64,000 bases of DNA. It comes from Plantago ovata (lineage: Eukaryota > Streptophyta > Magnoliopsida > Lamiales > Plantaginaceae). Below the pieces are notes generated by a model. It had not been told where the DNA came from. It was given only the letters and a program-made list of their open reading frames with translations, and searched no databases. A program made the translations under genes and the position numbers. The DNA lies in the NCBI GenBank assembly GCA_028274465.1, contig CM051457.1:96595982-96659981 (forward strand). The letters are read 5' to 3'. Below are positions 11,649 to 23,251 of this stretch, piece by piece. Position 1 is the stretch's first letter; each line of letters begins with the position of its first letter.

Positions 11649-13136
11649 GGGTAAATTACATTCACCCCCCTTGTTGCGAACCCTAATTACGGATCCTCCC
11701 TCTCTAGTTTAACAATTACATTTAGCCCCAGAGACCGGAAAAATGTTGACCTCGCCGTTATTCACTTTTGGGTTTTCTACGTCCAAACACGCCCTTAACC
11801 GAAAAATAGACATAAAACCTCTTTTCATTTATTATTATTCAGTTTCCCTCTTTTCCGTAATTTTCTTCGCTTCTCTTCTCCCATTCCCTCCAAACCGTCA
11901 CCTCTGCAACTCCACAATTCCGACCTAATCTGCTCTAATCTGTTACTATTAACACCACATTATCACGTATTTTTGTATATCGGAAGCTATCGAACACATA
12001 GGGAGGTCGAATTCCGGGTAACGGCCACTGTTGACGAAGTGGCAGAGGTGCATCAGGAGGTTGGAATTCATGGTTTGGTTCAGACTAGGAGAGACTGAGA
12101 GATGGAGTGAATGTTGGTTTTGCTAAGACTCATAGTAGCTGTGAAACTTCTTTTTGGGCTCAGTTCTTGTGAAGTTAATTCCACAAGATTCTCTATTTTC
12201 ATTTTGTGTTTCAGACATATGAATGTTCATTTCAATGTTATGGATTAGGATTATTGAATGTCATCATGTAAGTTAAAGATATTGCACTAATTAAGGATAT
12301 TCTATTACATGAATGATTTCCAAATTTGCAAGAAAAGGTACATAGCAAGCAGTAAAAGGTTTAGGCAAACTAGTTGCCTAATCCTATGGTATTTGTCATC
12401 TCTTGGCCTTTTTTTTACATCTCCATTTTGCCTACCATGCTTCACTTGTTCCTGTCTAGGCTGGTTCACTTGTTCTTCTCCACGTAGCTGCACTTGTGCT
12501 TCTGTATGTTGTTGCATGATTTCTTCTCTTTGTTGCACGCGTGGACGATGTGTCGGCTGAACATACTCCTATAGAACTGTGGGATGAATCAATTCTCCCC
12601 GCCTTTGTGCATTGTTTTCTTGCTCAGCCCATTCAGACCAACCATGTGCCGGACACCCCCAATAAAACCTCCCATCATTACCCACACATAACTTAGTACG
12701 CTTTCGACATCTTGTAGCCTTGCAAACCGGACGAATAACACCCGAATCACTCATTCTCTTAAGATAGAAGAAGATATACAAGTGAAAGAAGGTGAAAATA
12801 CAAAAATATGAAGTTAGAAGGGGTTTAAATAGGCAAAAATTCAAATCCAACGGCTATTTTTTTTTTCACATTTCACCACCTTTTCGAGCAAATCAATTAC
12901 ATATAGCCCCACATGTGCATTGCACGTGAGAAATGCTAAGCTGTTTGTCTCAGGCCAAATTCTGAAATTCCGGCAGGGGCAAATTTGTAACTTCCAGCCC
13001 GTAATTCGAAAAAAGTCAAGTTCGTGGGGCTATCTGTAATTGATTTTGTATAACTTCGGGCTACATGTAATTGTTCAACTAAAAGGGTAAGATCTGTTAT
13101 TAACCAAACTAACAAGGGGGTAGATGCAAATTACCC
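11649..13136. mobile_element. Small MULE carrying a GRF zinc-finger gene
   Basis: A perfect 9-bp target duplication, TTTTTGTTT, flanks it (11640-11648 and 13137-13145). The terminal inverted repeats are about 80 bp and imperfect: the left starts GGGTAAATTACATTCACCCC and the right, in reverse complement, GGGTAATTTGCATCTACCCC, with CAATTACATKTAGCCC further in. There is no transposase. The cargo is one minus-strand gene (12305-12754), so this resembles a Pack-MULE or a gene-carrying derivative. Confidence 0.85.
12305..12754 (-). pseudogene. GRF-type zinc-finger protein with C-terminal membrane segment, one in-frame stop
   Basis: Starting at ATG 12754 (MSDSGVIRPVC), residues about 10-50 form a GRF-like zinc finger with CKATRCRKRTKLC, FYWGCPAH and WSEW. 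A TAG stop at 12569-12571 interrupts the frame. The same frame then continues with a glutamine/glutamate-rich linker (QQREEIMQQHTEAQ, then LRGEEQVNQPRQEQ) and ends in a hydrophobic helix, LVCLNLLLLAMYLFLQIW. GRF finger, polar linker and tail anchor are the layout of small plant GRF proteins of unknown function. It is the only gene of the small MULE. A related gene lies in the Harbinger element at 25849. Confidence 0.7.
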
Positions 13137-16100
13137 TTTTTGTTTTGTCAAAATTCACCATTGCACGAACACCACTGAGATCTTTTATCTCACCACTCTT
13201 TCAAAATACTTCCTTGTAGGTTCGACTTCCGATGAGCTTGAATAGGCGTCTGGCGACTCGAGAGTGTGGGGGATTTAATTGCTTTGGGGTTGTCATTGAA
13301 ATAAGAAGAAACTGTTGTCTTCACCTGTTATTATCTACTAAACATTAATTATGTTTTAGCTTCCGCATTTATTTTCTGTTTAAATTGTAAGCTCATTTGA
13401 GAGCCAAAACCTTTACCTACCGTTATTTTAAAAGACCGTTCGAGTTTTTGATTAAAATATTATTTTGAAAATCCGTACCGTTACAGATTGTATCAGAGCT
13501 TGAGTGCAAACTCAAGCTTGCTAGGATAGGATCTTCTGGCCTTTGGGGTGTGTGTGTGAGGGTCCGAGTCGCTACATAGGTTGAGTGGTCATTGTCCAGT
13601 CTTTCACTGTCTAGTTTTCCGCACTAACTCTGAACCGTTCTATTGTTGTGTTTTTCGAGACTGCCTTACTATTGACCTTTGACTGAGTTACTGACTTGTT
13701 GGCTCCGTTCTTGTCTTAAAGATTTTGAATGACTTATTTGTTTTGTTTAGATGGATCTTCTTACTTTCTCTTTTGCATGATACTACTTCTGACCATGTTT
13801 GCTTTTATTGAGACAATCCGACTGAGTTTGATACCTTAGTTAGTTGCATGATGTTTTGTTTGAAAATATTTTACTTCTTCATGTTACTGCATGCATGCTT
13901 ATGTTTTAAACACTTATTTATGCAATAGTTTTACTTATTGTGGTTGATATACGTTCTGGCTTGGTTATATGATATTGTCATTCATTGTTTAACCAAAGTC
14001 GACACAAATCACAGGCAGGCGGCCGACTGTTTATGTGATTCGTGCTAACCGAGGTCAAATGACTGGTCACTTTATGAGAGAACACTATGAGATATTGTTT
14101 GTATATGCCTTTTACACTTTTTCTGCAACATTTGAATTTGTTACATTCGCTTTATCATTTCATTTTCAGTTTATGTCTCCCTTGCATGCTAGGTTAGACT
14201 CACTCGAGGATTTGCATAATGAATAGTTACTGTCTTACGTATGAGTCCCTAATTTGAGTATGACTTTAGCATTGATGCTTACTTTTGTGTTTCTCTTTCT
14301 CGTTAGATTACTTTAAGTTAGTGTCTTAGTTCACGTTTGTGCCTTCACTTAGTCACGTTTGAGGATGTTAAATAATTACCGAATTTAGACTATTTACGCT
14401 TAAGTAAGTCGATCTCACAAAGGCGTCAATGTCAACCCCACCACGACAACAATGATGACGCTGATCAAGACCCAATGCAACATGTGAATGCAGCTCTCTA
14501 TGACAATTCAAATAGCACGTATTAATCCGCCACCGTTTCTACCACAATAAGAGACTCCGATATAGTCATCTGCATCTGGCGTTTCAATTTTGAAGATTTT
14601 CAGTTTCCCGTTTTCCACCTGTTAGAATTGCGATAAATAAGTTTCGAGGACAAAACTTCCTTTAAGGGGGGTGGAGTGTAATATCCCGTATCTTTTCTAA
14701 TTTAATTTATTAATTTTTAGTTTGTATATTTAATTATTTATCTTGATAATTTAATTATTACTATTTAACTGTCTCCGTTCTTTTCTACGAATTTAGAAAG
14801 TCAATTCGATTAGTTTTGATTCGCGTTCTTCGTTTTAGCTACGTGGCTCACAAAAATCTGATAAGTCCTTTCTTTGTTATAAACTTCTATTTCTTGAATT
14901 ATAGCATTTATTATTATCATTCTCTTGCAGTAATTGTATACACTCAAAATCTGCTAATTACAACCCTAATCATCCCATAATTCCAAACAATCCTCTACCC
15001 AATGCCGCCGCCACCATAACATCATCAACCTCTGCCTACATCAACCATCACACAGTACCTAATCCTAATCCAGAGGAATGATATTTTATCATCAATCACA
15101 TATGAGTACAGAAGCCATGGCTCACGTAAAGAATGGTCCTTAGCCAACTCTCCGGTTTCGCAACCTAACATCATCGAAGGTCAACCACATCACATTTCGT
15201 TCTGACCGTTGAGATCCTTGCTTGATGCAAAGCAGTTTGATATATATCACAGTCCATATCTTCCACTGTACAGCTGTTGCGGTCCAGATCGTGTAGAGAT
15301 CAATCTGCGGTCTTTGAGATCTTGTTACGTAAGTTTATCGCCTCCCTGCTCGTATCTCCTTTTCAACCATCGTCAATTCTCGTATTTTACATCCACACGT
15401 TACTCCTTCTATGTAGATCAGTTATGTATGGTGAAATGTCGGATTTGATTGAGTCTCGGTCCCTGAATTTGGTCTGGAACAGATTCTGTCCAGACATCAA
15501 TTTATTCGCGTTGGTGAGTTCGTCAGCCTTTATCTCCCTCATTTTATTTCCGCTTAATACGAATCTTATATTCATGCGTACCTCTCTCAGTGTAGATTAT
15601 CATAGGATTTGAATGATTGAATTCCAGTGAGTTTAGAGCCCTGAATTCCACTTGTAACAGACGCTGCTCGAGTAGAAAACTGTTGCTGCAGAGTAAGTTC
15701 ATTGTCGTGTTTCTCCTGCATTATCCATCCGAATTTCTTGTGTTTTATATATACACGTTCCTATATCTATGTAGATCATTTTAATATCTTCAACTTCCAT
15801 AGTTGGTTGAGTTTTGAGCCCTGTATTCGCCATGGAATAGGTGTTGTTCGAACAGAAAGCTTTGTGTGCATGGTATTTTCACGGCCTTGTATATGCTCCG
15901 TTATCCAGTGGAATTTCTTGTGTTATATATCCACGTGTTCCACCCCTCGTGTAGATCGCACTAGAGTCATAAAGATTTCTAAATGATTGAGTTTATGTCT
16001 CAGAATCAGTCTCTGATCAGGAGATGTCCCAACAGAAAAACTAGTCACACGGGTGAGTTTGTCACCTTCTTTCACCTTACTCTTGCAACGAAATCTCTCT

Positions 16101-16566
16101 ATGATTGTCCTAATGTATTCCTCGTATTCTGGTGATTACTTAGAAACTGGTTTTGTGAATTTCGGAGCAACAACGAACCGGTACGATCACTCCGAAGATC
16201 TCTAGTGCTATTTCTGGTCCGTTGAGCAATATAGTAGTTTGTGAGCAATTGACCTTATTAAGATATTGAATTGGATGAGAAGCCTTATAAGGTGATTGTT
16301 CACCCATAAGCTACTGTTTTTAAAACTATAAGGAAGTTATGTGTTAACTGTTTACTGTATTACTGTACTTATTGTCTGTTCTGCTTTATATGTATACCTA
16401 CATGTATGACATTTTCATAAGTATAATCACACTTTTGAAATACTATGCATGACTATATTATGACACATAACTTTTCTATACTGTATTACTTACATGCCAC
16501 TGTTTGTTGGTTTTACTGCTTGTTCAACTGACTATTGATTTCTTAACTGTCAATTGTTTTCTAAAC

Positions 16567-16740
16567 CCCCTCCCTCCAGTTTCTTTCAGGTACGAGGACG
16601 CTACGTGAAGAACACTTGATATTATCAGAGGAAGACTACACAAAGAAGACCTAAGTAGTTTCCTTTGACGGTTTGGTACGAACTTAGGAGAAGGCACGAA
16701 TTACCCTTCAGCATTTGCCTATGCTCAATCACTTTTTCTA
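16567..16740 (+). pseudogene. Fragment of a CACTA (Ptta/En/Spm) gene: intron end plus exon
   Basis: A pyrimidine tract ending TTTCAG is followed by GTACGAGGACGCTACGTGAA and further coding-like sequence that aligns with the CACTA gene fragment at 54240-54410 (minus strand), including the 'aattacccttca' block. It has stops and no continuation. Its junction with the truncated gypsy LTR occurs in a C-rich stretch, so the exact breakpoint is uncertain. Confidence 0.55.
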
Positions 16741-17270
16741 ATGACCTTTGTTGTATGACTTAACGTTTAACATTTTATCCACATTAATTCAAGGATCGAT
16801 AAATTTATGCATGTTAATATATTATTTTTATATTTCAATATATAGTTTGAAACAGATTAAACTAATGTTGTCTTTTAAATTATTTTATATGAAATGATTA
16901 TATGGCAAAGTATAATTTTTTTAAAAATATTTTACTATATAGAAAAATATTACATTTTTAAATTCAGAAAATTACATAAAGGAACCACTTGAGGGTATCT
17001 AATTGCTAAAACAACTAGTTTAAATAACTAGTTACAAATAAGGTCATTCCAATTTTTTGGAGCCCTAATGTCGCTCATTCTTTCCAATTCTACCTTTCCC
17101 ACCTTTCTTCCTCTCCAAGCTAGCATATAAAACCTCGTTTTCTGTATTTCTCTCTCATTTATTGCTCTCTCAACTCGAAATCAAATTTCATTCCATGTTC
17201 GTACGACTTTTTTCCTTTTTTTTTTAGCTTGAAATCGTCAATCTACTGCGTTTTTCTTCGTGTTTTTGCT
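16741..17270 (+). promoter_or_regulatory. Upstream region and TATA box of mudrA
   Basis: AT-rich sequence leads to TATAAAA at 17126-17132, about 140 bases before the ATG at 17271. The segment between is pyrimidine-rich leader. I see no transposon end between 16741 and 17100. Confidence 0.5.
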
Positions 17271-17392
17271 ATGGATTTGTTGATTTCGTTGAAATCGAAC
17301 GATTTTTGTTATGCGTGGATGGTGAAGGGTGAGATTTCCTTTTCTGAATTGTTTGATGTTGCTGTGTCTAAGCTGAATCTGAAGGATTTGGA

Positions 17393-17560
17393 TTCTACTC
17401 AGTTCCAGTATTGGATCGGTGAGAATCGATATATTATTTTCAGTGATGACGATTTGAAAGCTATGCTTATGCTCTGTTCTACTCAGTTCCAGTATTGGAT
17501 CGGTGAGAATCGATATATTATTTTCAGTGATGACGATTTGAAAGCTATGCTTATGCTCTG
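17393..17560 (+). repeat. 84-bp perfect tandem duplication inside mudrA
   Basis: 17393-17476 is repeated exactly at 17477-17560. It duplicates 28 codons of the PB1-like region (STQFQYWIG to LMLC) and keeps the frame. The identity implies a recent event. Confidence 0.95.
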
Positions 17561-17708
17561 TTCTGCCAATGGTATGAAATTTGTTAATATGGATGTTTTG
17601 GTTGGGTTGGCTGATGATAGCGTTGAAAAACCTGTGAAACGAGCTAGATTGAGCATTGATGGTGACAGTAGTGGTAGCAAAACTGGTGACAGTAGATCTG
17701 TGTTGTTT

Positions 17709-18085
17709 GAAACTAGGGTTTCAGTGGATGAAACTAGCTTTGGTGTTGATACTAGGCCTGATCTGCTTGAAACTAGGGATTCTATTCTTTTTCTGGTTGA
17801 AACTAGGACTGAGATGTTTGAAACTAGTGATATCTTGGTTGAAACTAGTTGTGGTGTGGTTGAAACTAGTGCTGGAATGGATGAGAATAGGGGAAGTAGG
17901 ATTGCTTTGTTTGAAACTAGTATTGGGAGGTATGAAACTAGCTCTGGTGCTGCGTTAACTAGGTGTGGTGGTATTGCGTTGGTTGAAACTAGGGCTGGTG
18001 GGTCTCGAACTAATGGTAGTAGGCCTAGTGGGCCTGAAACTAGGACTGGTGGCTGTGGAACTAGTGGAAATGGGCCTGAAACTAG
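17709..18085 (+). repeat. GAAACTAG motif array within mudrA coding sequence
   Basis: There are twelve exact GAAACTAG copies, all plus-oriented, at 17709, 17730, 17769, 17799, 17820, 17841, 17862, 17913, 17934, 17985, 18036 and 18078, plus degenerate ones. All spacings are multiples of 3 and five are exactly 21 bases, so each copy encodes ETS or ETR. One copy at 18178 is in the opposite orientation. Confidence 0.95.
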
Positions 18086-18562
18086 GGTTTCATCTTCTAC
18101 GGTTGGTAAGGTTGTTTGTGCAGGTCCTAGCAGGTTTGCTTCTGAGGTGATTGTGGCTGAAACTATTGAGGATCCCCTAGTTTCAGGTCATGGTGCGCTG
18201 GTTTCGGCTGATGTTCCTTTTAATAATAATGTCAATGATGTTGCTATTTATGGAGGTGTGCCACAGGCTAGGGAGAATGTGTTGTTGTCTCAAGGGTGGC
18301 ATAGGGAAATTAGGGAGGTTGGACAGTCGTTTCCTGGAGGTGTGAAGGCGTTTAGGATTACTCTTGTTAAGTTTTCGATTGCACTTGGTTTCAGGCTTAA
18401 GATTGTGAAGAATAATCCGTAGAAACTTAGAGCTATTTGTAGCAAACATGTTGTTGATGGGTGTCAATGGATGGTTTGCGGATTGCTTTATAGTGCTAAT
18501 GGTTGGTTTTACATTAAGGATTTGGTGAATGAACATACGTGTGTGCTGTCGCCCCTTCTCGA

Positions 18563-18813
18563 TAAAGGTGATCTATTAGCTACTACACTTATGGCAGATT
18601 TGATCAGGGATTCGATGACTATCACCTCTGCTACTGGTGGCTGTGACATAAATTCTTCTGGGATTTATACAAGATAGAGGTTTCGTTAAAGGTGATCTGT
18701 TAGCTACTACACTTATGGCAGATTTGATCAGGGATTCGATGACTATCGCCTCTGCTACTGGTGGCTGTGACATAAATAAATTCTTCTGGGATTTATACAA
18801 GATAGAGGTTTCG
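18563..18813 (+). repeat. 124-bp tandem duplication inside mudrA
   Basis: The segment from 18563 (taaaggtgatct) restarts at 18687 with a few substitutions and a 4-base insertion. An offset of 124 is not a multiple of 3, so the duplication breaks the transposase frame. Confidence 0.9.
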
Positions 18814-19141
18814 TATAACAAGGCCTATAGGGCATTGGAGAAGGTTTGAATTGATGATTATGGGGACAACCATCTGTCATTCGATGAGCTTGAGTGGTAC
18901 TTGGAGGCCCTGAAGCGCACGAATCCTGGAACTTATGTTGATCTCAATGTGAGTGAGTCCGATGACCGTTTTCAGAGGCTGTTCATATGCTTTGTTGGCT
19001 GCATGGAGGGATTCGACCACTGCCATCCTATTCTCTTTCTTGATGGTGCTCATCTTAGGTCTAGATTCAAAGGGTGTTTGTTAGCTACTACCGGGAAAGA
19101 CGCAAATGATGGTGTGCCTTTCTTTTTATTCTCTTTGTGCT

Positions 19142-20245
19142 CTGAAACTAGCCTTTTGTGTGAGCTGAAACTAGCGTTTTACTAGCATTTTGGTCTTGAA
19201 ACTAGCATTTTACTAGCATTTTGGTCTTGCAACTAGCATTTTGTTCTTTGAAACTAGCTTTCTTGGTGTTGAAACTAGCATTCTGGTCTTGAAACTAGCA
19301 TTTTGGTATCTGAAACTAGCTTTGTTGTCCCTGAAACTAGTTTCTTTTTGTGTTTTATTATCAGGTATATTCCCGTTTGCCTTTGCAATTGTCGATGCAG
19401 AAAACAATGAAAACTGGTTGTGGTTTTAGGAGAACCTGAATCAGGTTTTGAGCGAGAATATGGTGATTGCGATGATATCTGACCGTGCACCCGGGCTAAT
19501 CCAGGGTATCCCAACCGTTTTTGGTGAGAGAGCTCACCACTTTTACTGCCTTGAGCACCTGAAGAGAAATTTGAGAGATTCTTTTGGGAGGAGTCGCATA
19601 GAGCGTAGTTTGAGAGAGACGTTTGTGTTCCGCCTGAGTGAGTGTGCTTATGCTGTGAGTGATGATCTGTTGCAAGAGAAGTTGTATATGTGGCGTGAGG
19701 AAGGGTCACATGCTCTTGTTAGTTTCATTGATAGCGTCCCACTTGATCATTGGACAAATGCATTATCTCCTCCGATTCGCTATGGCGAGATGTTTTCGAA
19801 TGTAGCTGAGTCTTTCAATGCGTGGATCGATGCAGGCCGTGGTCTCCCTGTGAAGTATCTGATTGAATTTATACGTGAGAAGGTCATGGTTCTTTTTGAG
19901 AAGAGGAGGAATTAGTCTCTAAACTGGAATGGCGTTCTCTGTCCTGAAACGGATAAGAAGTTCAGGGATATGGTGAGTGAGAGTCAGCAATGGGTGACTG
20001 TGACATCGAATGTTAATGTCGTGAGTGTGCATTCTAATCCCAGCGTCACAGTCGATCTGGATGAACGTACTTGCTCTTGCAGGTTTGTATTTCTTATTCA
20101 TTTCTAGAATGAAACTAGCTCTGAAATTAGGTTCTTTTTTGTTGAATGAGGTCCTGAAACTAGCAGTTTAGCACCTGAAACTAGTTTTAATGATGTCCCC
20201 CTGAAACTAGTGTTTTATTGTGTTGTATTTAGTGGCCGAAACTAA
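19142..20245 (+). repeat. GAAACTAG arrays in the two mudrA introns
   Basis: Eight exact copies lie in the first intron (19142-19345) and four more between 20108 and 20215 in the second. All are plus-oriented, mostly as TGAAACTAGC followed by ATTT or TTT. The exons between them hold none. Confidence 0.95.
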
Positions 20246-20802
20246 TGTTTTTCTTGATGCAAGTGGTGGACAGTTAATGGTTTCCCTTGTGCACACGATG
20301 TTGCTGCCATGAAGAGGTCGAGGATCAGGATGGATGATTTCATTGACACGTATTTCCATGTTACTTCATACAGGACATCGTATTCCTTCCCCATCTTCCC
20401 TGTGACGTCCATGTTGAAGCATCAGATATGCATGGAGGTTCTACCCAAAGGTATCAATCCACCGATTACCAAGAGGCCTCGTAGGCGCCCGAAGAGTAAA
20501 CGTATCAGGTCTAGGGGTGAGGTGGTGCAGACGAAGCGATGTGGACGTTGTGGTCGTAGTGGCACAATAGGAAGACATGCACTGCTCCTATTTCTTGAAG
20601 GAGTTTCTGTTTCCTGTTTTGTTGTTCTTGGTTCTGAAACTAAAGATTTTCGACTCTTTTGTTATGTGTTTTGATGATCTGTATGTTTGATCATTTATTA
20701 CCTCAGACCTTATTACTCTGTTTTATCGGATCGTATCTTTATGAGACAATTACTTTTTTTTCATTCATTTTTTGTGTTTTGATCTGTGTTATGTTATACA
20801 GT

Positions 20803-22470
20803 CCTGAAACTAGGGTTTTATGATCCTTTGAAACTAGCATTTTTTAGTTGTGAAACTAGCATTATGAGCAGCTGAAACTAGAAATACATTTTGGGGTGAA
20901 GCGTTCATGTCACTTGCAACTATCTGAAACTAGCTGAACCTAGCTTTTTTAGTTGTGAAACTAGCATTACGAGCAACTGAAACTAGCCATACATTTAGAG
21001 AAACTAGTTCATATCACTTGCAAACACCTGATGTTCAACAAACAAACCAGACTACATCACACACATACTAGTAATTAACGTGATACCTACGAACTAATCA
21101 TTGTTCATAACGACAGACTTCAAATATAATACTACTACTAATAATAATTGTTTAGACGGGATTCATCATACTACACAACTACGACACTGATCAAGCTAAC
21201 TAAACACCCCATAACAACAATTTTTCACCGCGCTTCTTCATCCAGTGTCTCCTGGCTGAGATTGTACCTTTTTCCTTCATACAGAAACGTCCTGATGATT
21301 TGTGCTCTGTACCAACAGCATTCTTCGAACGAGAAGATATCATCTTCAGCACCTGTTGATTTTATGCTCCAGACCTCACTGCCGTTCACTCTCACGTCGA
21401 TGATCTTGAGGATCATTGTACCGCATTCTACTCCTACTTGTTGTGGGCAATCATCATGGTCCTCGGATGTGAATGAAATATCTCTGAATCTCTCGTAGTA
21501 GCTGTTAGCATCTTCATCACCAACCGGATTGTCCATTCTTGTCTTGATGATTCTCTCGACAAAGTTGTGATGTGGAAATTGTAAATGTAAGGAAAGGGCT
21601 TTTAGTTTTCAGAAATGATCATGAAACTAGCTTTTATGTTGCCTGAAACTAGCATATTATCAGTTGAAACTAGCAAAATATGGCAATGAAACTAGCCTTA
21701 ATTACCAAACAGTCATATAAAACGTAAAAATACACACACATACCACTTTTCCACTTGCTATGTAGTATTCGTCAGTGTTGTCTGTTGTGTGCCTGAGAGT
21801 GTTGTAAAGGCGGAACTGTGATGTTGTTGTTTCCAACTCAAGTAGCACCCAGTGGCCTCTAATGATCAGCGGAAGAATAGCACCTCTTCAACTGTGAGTG
21901 TTTTGAGCTTTGTGATTACGCCATTGAGCACATTTTCTTCCTCTGCTGGGGTCATTTCGTAGCTGAGCATTTCCTGCAATACATTTTTGTTTCTTCTTTT
22001 AATTAGTTGTCATTCTTTTTTGTTAATGCAATGTTTAGTTCGTGGACTTACATAAAGCAGTGAGTCGAAAAAAGCAAACTTGTTATCCTTTGCCTTTTCA
22101 TTTGCTTGATCCACCAGATGATTCCCCCATAGATCTACTGACTGCATTTAAAACGAAGTCGTTATTTTTCTTTTTATGAAACTAGCATGGATGTGTCTGA
22201 AACTAGGTAATTGTAGCATGAAACTAATTTTTTAACTATACAATGCTTTTAAAGTAACAGAAAATCAAATGAAACTAGCATTTTATACCCTATAAACTCC
22301 TGAAACTAGCATATATTGGCATGAAACTAGCATACAGTGCCATGAAACTAGCATTTTTCACCATACAATATCATGAAACTAACAGACAACCTCATGAAAC
22401 TAGCTTTTCATATCACACAATGTCCTGAAACTAGCATTTTAAGTCACAGAATGGCCTGAAACTAGCATAC
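20803..22470 (+). repeat. GAAACTAG arrays in the intergenic gap and 3' introns of the Ulp1-like gene
   Basis: Eight copies lie in the gap between the convergent genes (20803-21011), four in the intron at 21600-21700, and nine in the intron 22142-22490, with variants GAAACTAA. They keep the plus orientation although the Ulp1-like gene is on the minus strand. A single further copy sits in a coding exon at 22878. Confidence 0.95.
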
Positions 22471-22976
22471 AATAAACGTATTTCCCTTACCACACTGCTT
22501 ATGCAGTCTTCTCTGATCAGGTATGCTACCTCCTTCATCGTCATCTTCTCTATTCCTTTCTCGTATATCCAACAGCTGTTTTTTCAGAAACAAGAAAGTT
22601 TTATCAGATCACATAGACACAGTAATTAATATAAGTGATTTTTTTTTATATAATTTTAAGTGATGAGCATGCTAACCTCTTTGTGTTGTAGCTGTTTATC
22701 TTGAGCAACCTATCTCTGTCGTTCTGGTCGAGGTACTTTGTTGTCCTGTACTTGTTGTCGAAGGTGAGTCCTTCAACTTTACTGCTTGACTTGTGGTATT
22801 GGGTTGACATTCCTGAGATGCTCTTGTCGGGATTGTTGATTTGTTCCCCAGTCAACTCAACCGAGCTCTGCGACGTCGAAACTAGCATGTCCTGACTCAA
22901 TTGTTCCTGTGAAGATAGAACAATTGCATCCGACATCTTCAAATCTTGCACGGTCTGATCCTGAGAAGAGAGGACC
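21225..22976 (-). pseudogene. Ulp1-like (C48) cysteine protease gene, 3' part with catalytic domain
   Basis: This is the second half of the gene that starts at 49581. Exons on the minus strand: 22677-22976 (interrupted by the solo LTR), 22491-22575, 22052-22141, 21744-21973 and about 21590-21225. The catalytic elements of a SUMO-protease-like C48 domain are visible: LPLIIRGHWVLLELE (histidine), YNTLR, then CPQQVGVECGTMIL (glutamine and nucleophile cysteine). Ulp1-like proteases cleave ubiquitin-like modifiers. In plant MULEs such genes are well known but their role is unclear. A one-base frameshift precedes the LPLII block. Introns carry the GAAACTAG arrays. Confidence 0.8.
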
Positions 22977-23251
22977 TGTAACATCCCGTATTTTCTACCT
23001 AATTTTAATTTTTTTTATTTATTAATTACTTGAATAATTTATTTTATTTGGTAAATTATTTAATTTCTTTCCCGCGTAGTCTTAACTCTTCTCGTTCTAT
23101 TCGTGGGCTAGCTAGCTAAATCAGATTCCAATCCTTACTTGGCCCATTAATTATAGTCCATTCCAAGGCCTGGTCCATTTCTAACCCTAACCCTACACCC
23201 TAAATCAAACAACATCCATCTCCTTCCTTTTCCTCACTCACGCCACCATTA

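Larger units (their letters stand above)
8274..16566 (+). mobile_element. Non-autonomous Ty3/gypsy LTR element (Tekay-like ends), 3' LTR truncated
   Basis: The 5' LTR starts TGTAATATCCCGTA at 8274 and ends ...CCGTACCGTTACA at 13485. It is followed by a primer-binding site TGTATCAGAGC (one base short of the usual initiator-Met-tRNA complement TGGTATCAGAGC). The internal region is only about 1.2 kb (13486-14676) and has no recognisable gag or pol; it ends in a purine tract, AAGGGGGGTGGAG. The 3' LTR restarts TGTAATATCCCG at 14677 and matches the 5' LTR with few differences until about 16566, where it breaks off into CACTA-derived sequence. The 5' LTR is split by a hAT element and a small MULE. 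It must have moved with proteins from another element. Confidence 0.8.
17271..20674 (+). pseudogene. mudrA: mudrA-like MULE transposase (degenerate)
   Basis: ATG 17271 begins MDLLISLKSND. Domains in order: a PB1-like N-terminal region (FQYWIGENRYIIFSDDDL); a low-complexity ETS/ETR region encoded by GAAACTAG repeats; the MuDR DNA-binding zinc domain (FPGGVKAFRITLVKFSIA to CQWMVCG and HTC); the MULE transposase domain (FLDGAHLRSRFKGCLLATTG, DAENNENWLWF, ISDRAPGLIQGI, FYCLEHLKRNL); a SWIM zinc finger (CSC, then GFPCAHDVAAMK); and a zinc knuckle (KRCGRCGRSG). Introns: 19112-19364 (clean GT-AG, frame kept) and about 20083-20262 (acceptor apparently mutated, gcaag for gcag). Damage: an 84-bp in-frame tandem duplication, a 124-bp frame-breaking duplication, and stops at 18420, 18848, 19427 and 19915. 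It faces the Ulp1-like gene. Confidence 0.85.

Noticed and set aside
17709-18085. GAAACTAG repeats as a CRISPR-like or simple minisatellite array
   Set aside because: Spacing is irregular over kilobases, the intervening sequences are gene exons and introns, and the unit is only 8-12 bases; a plain minisatellite does not explain spread over two genes.
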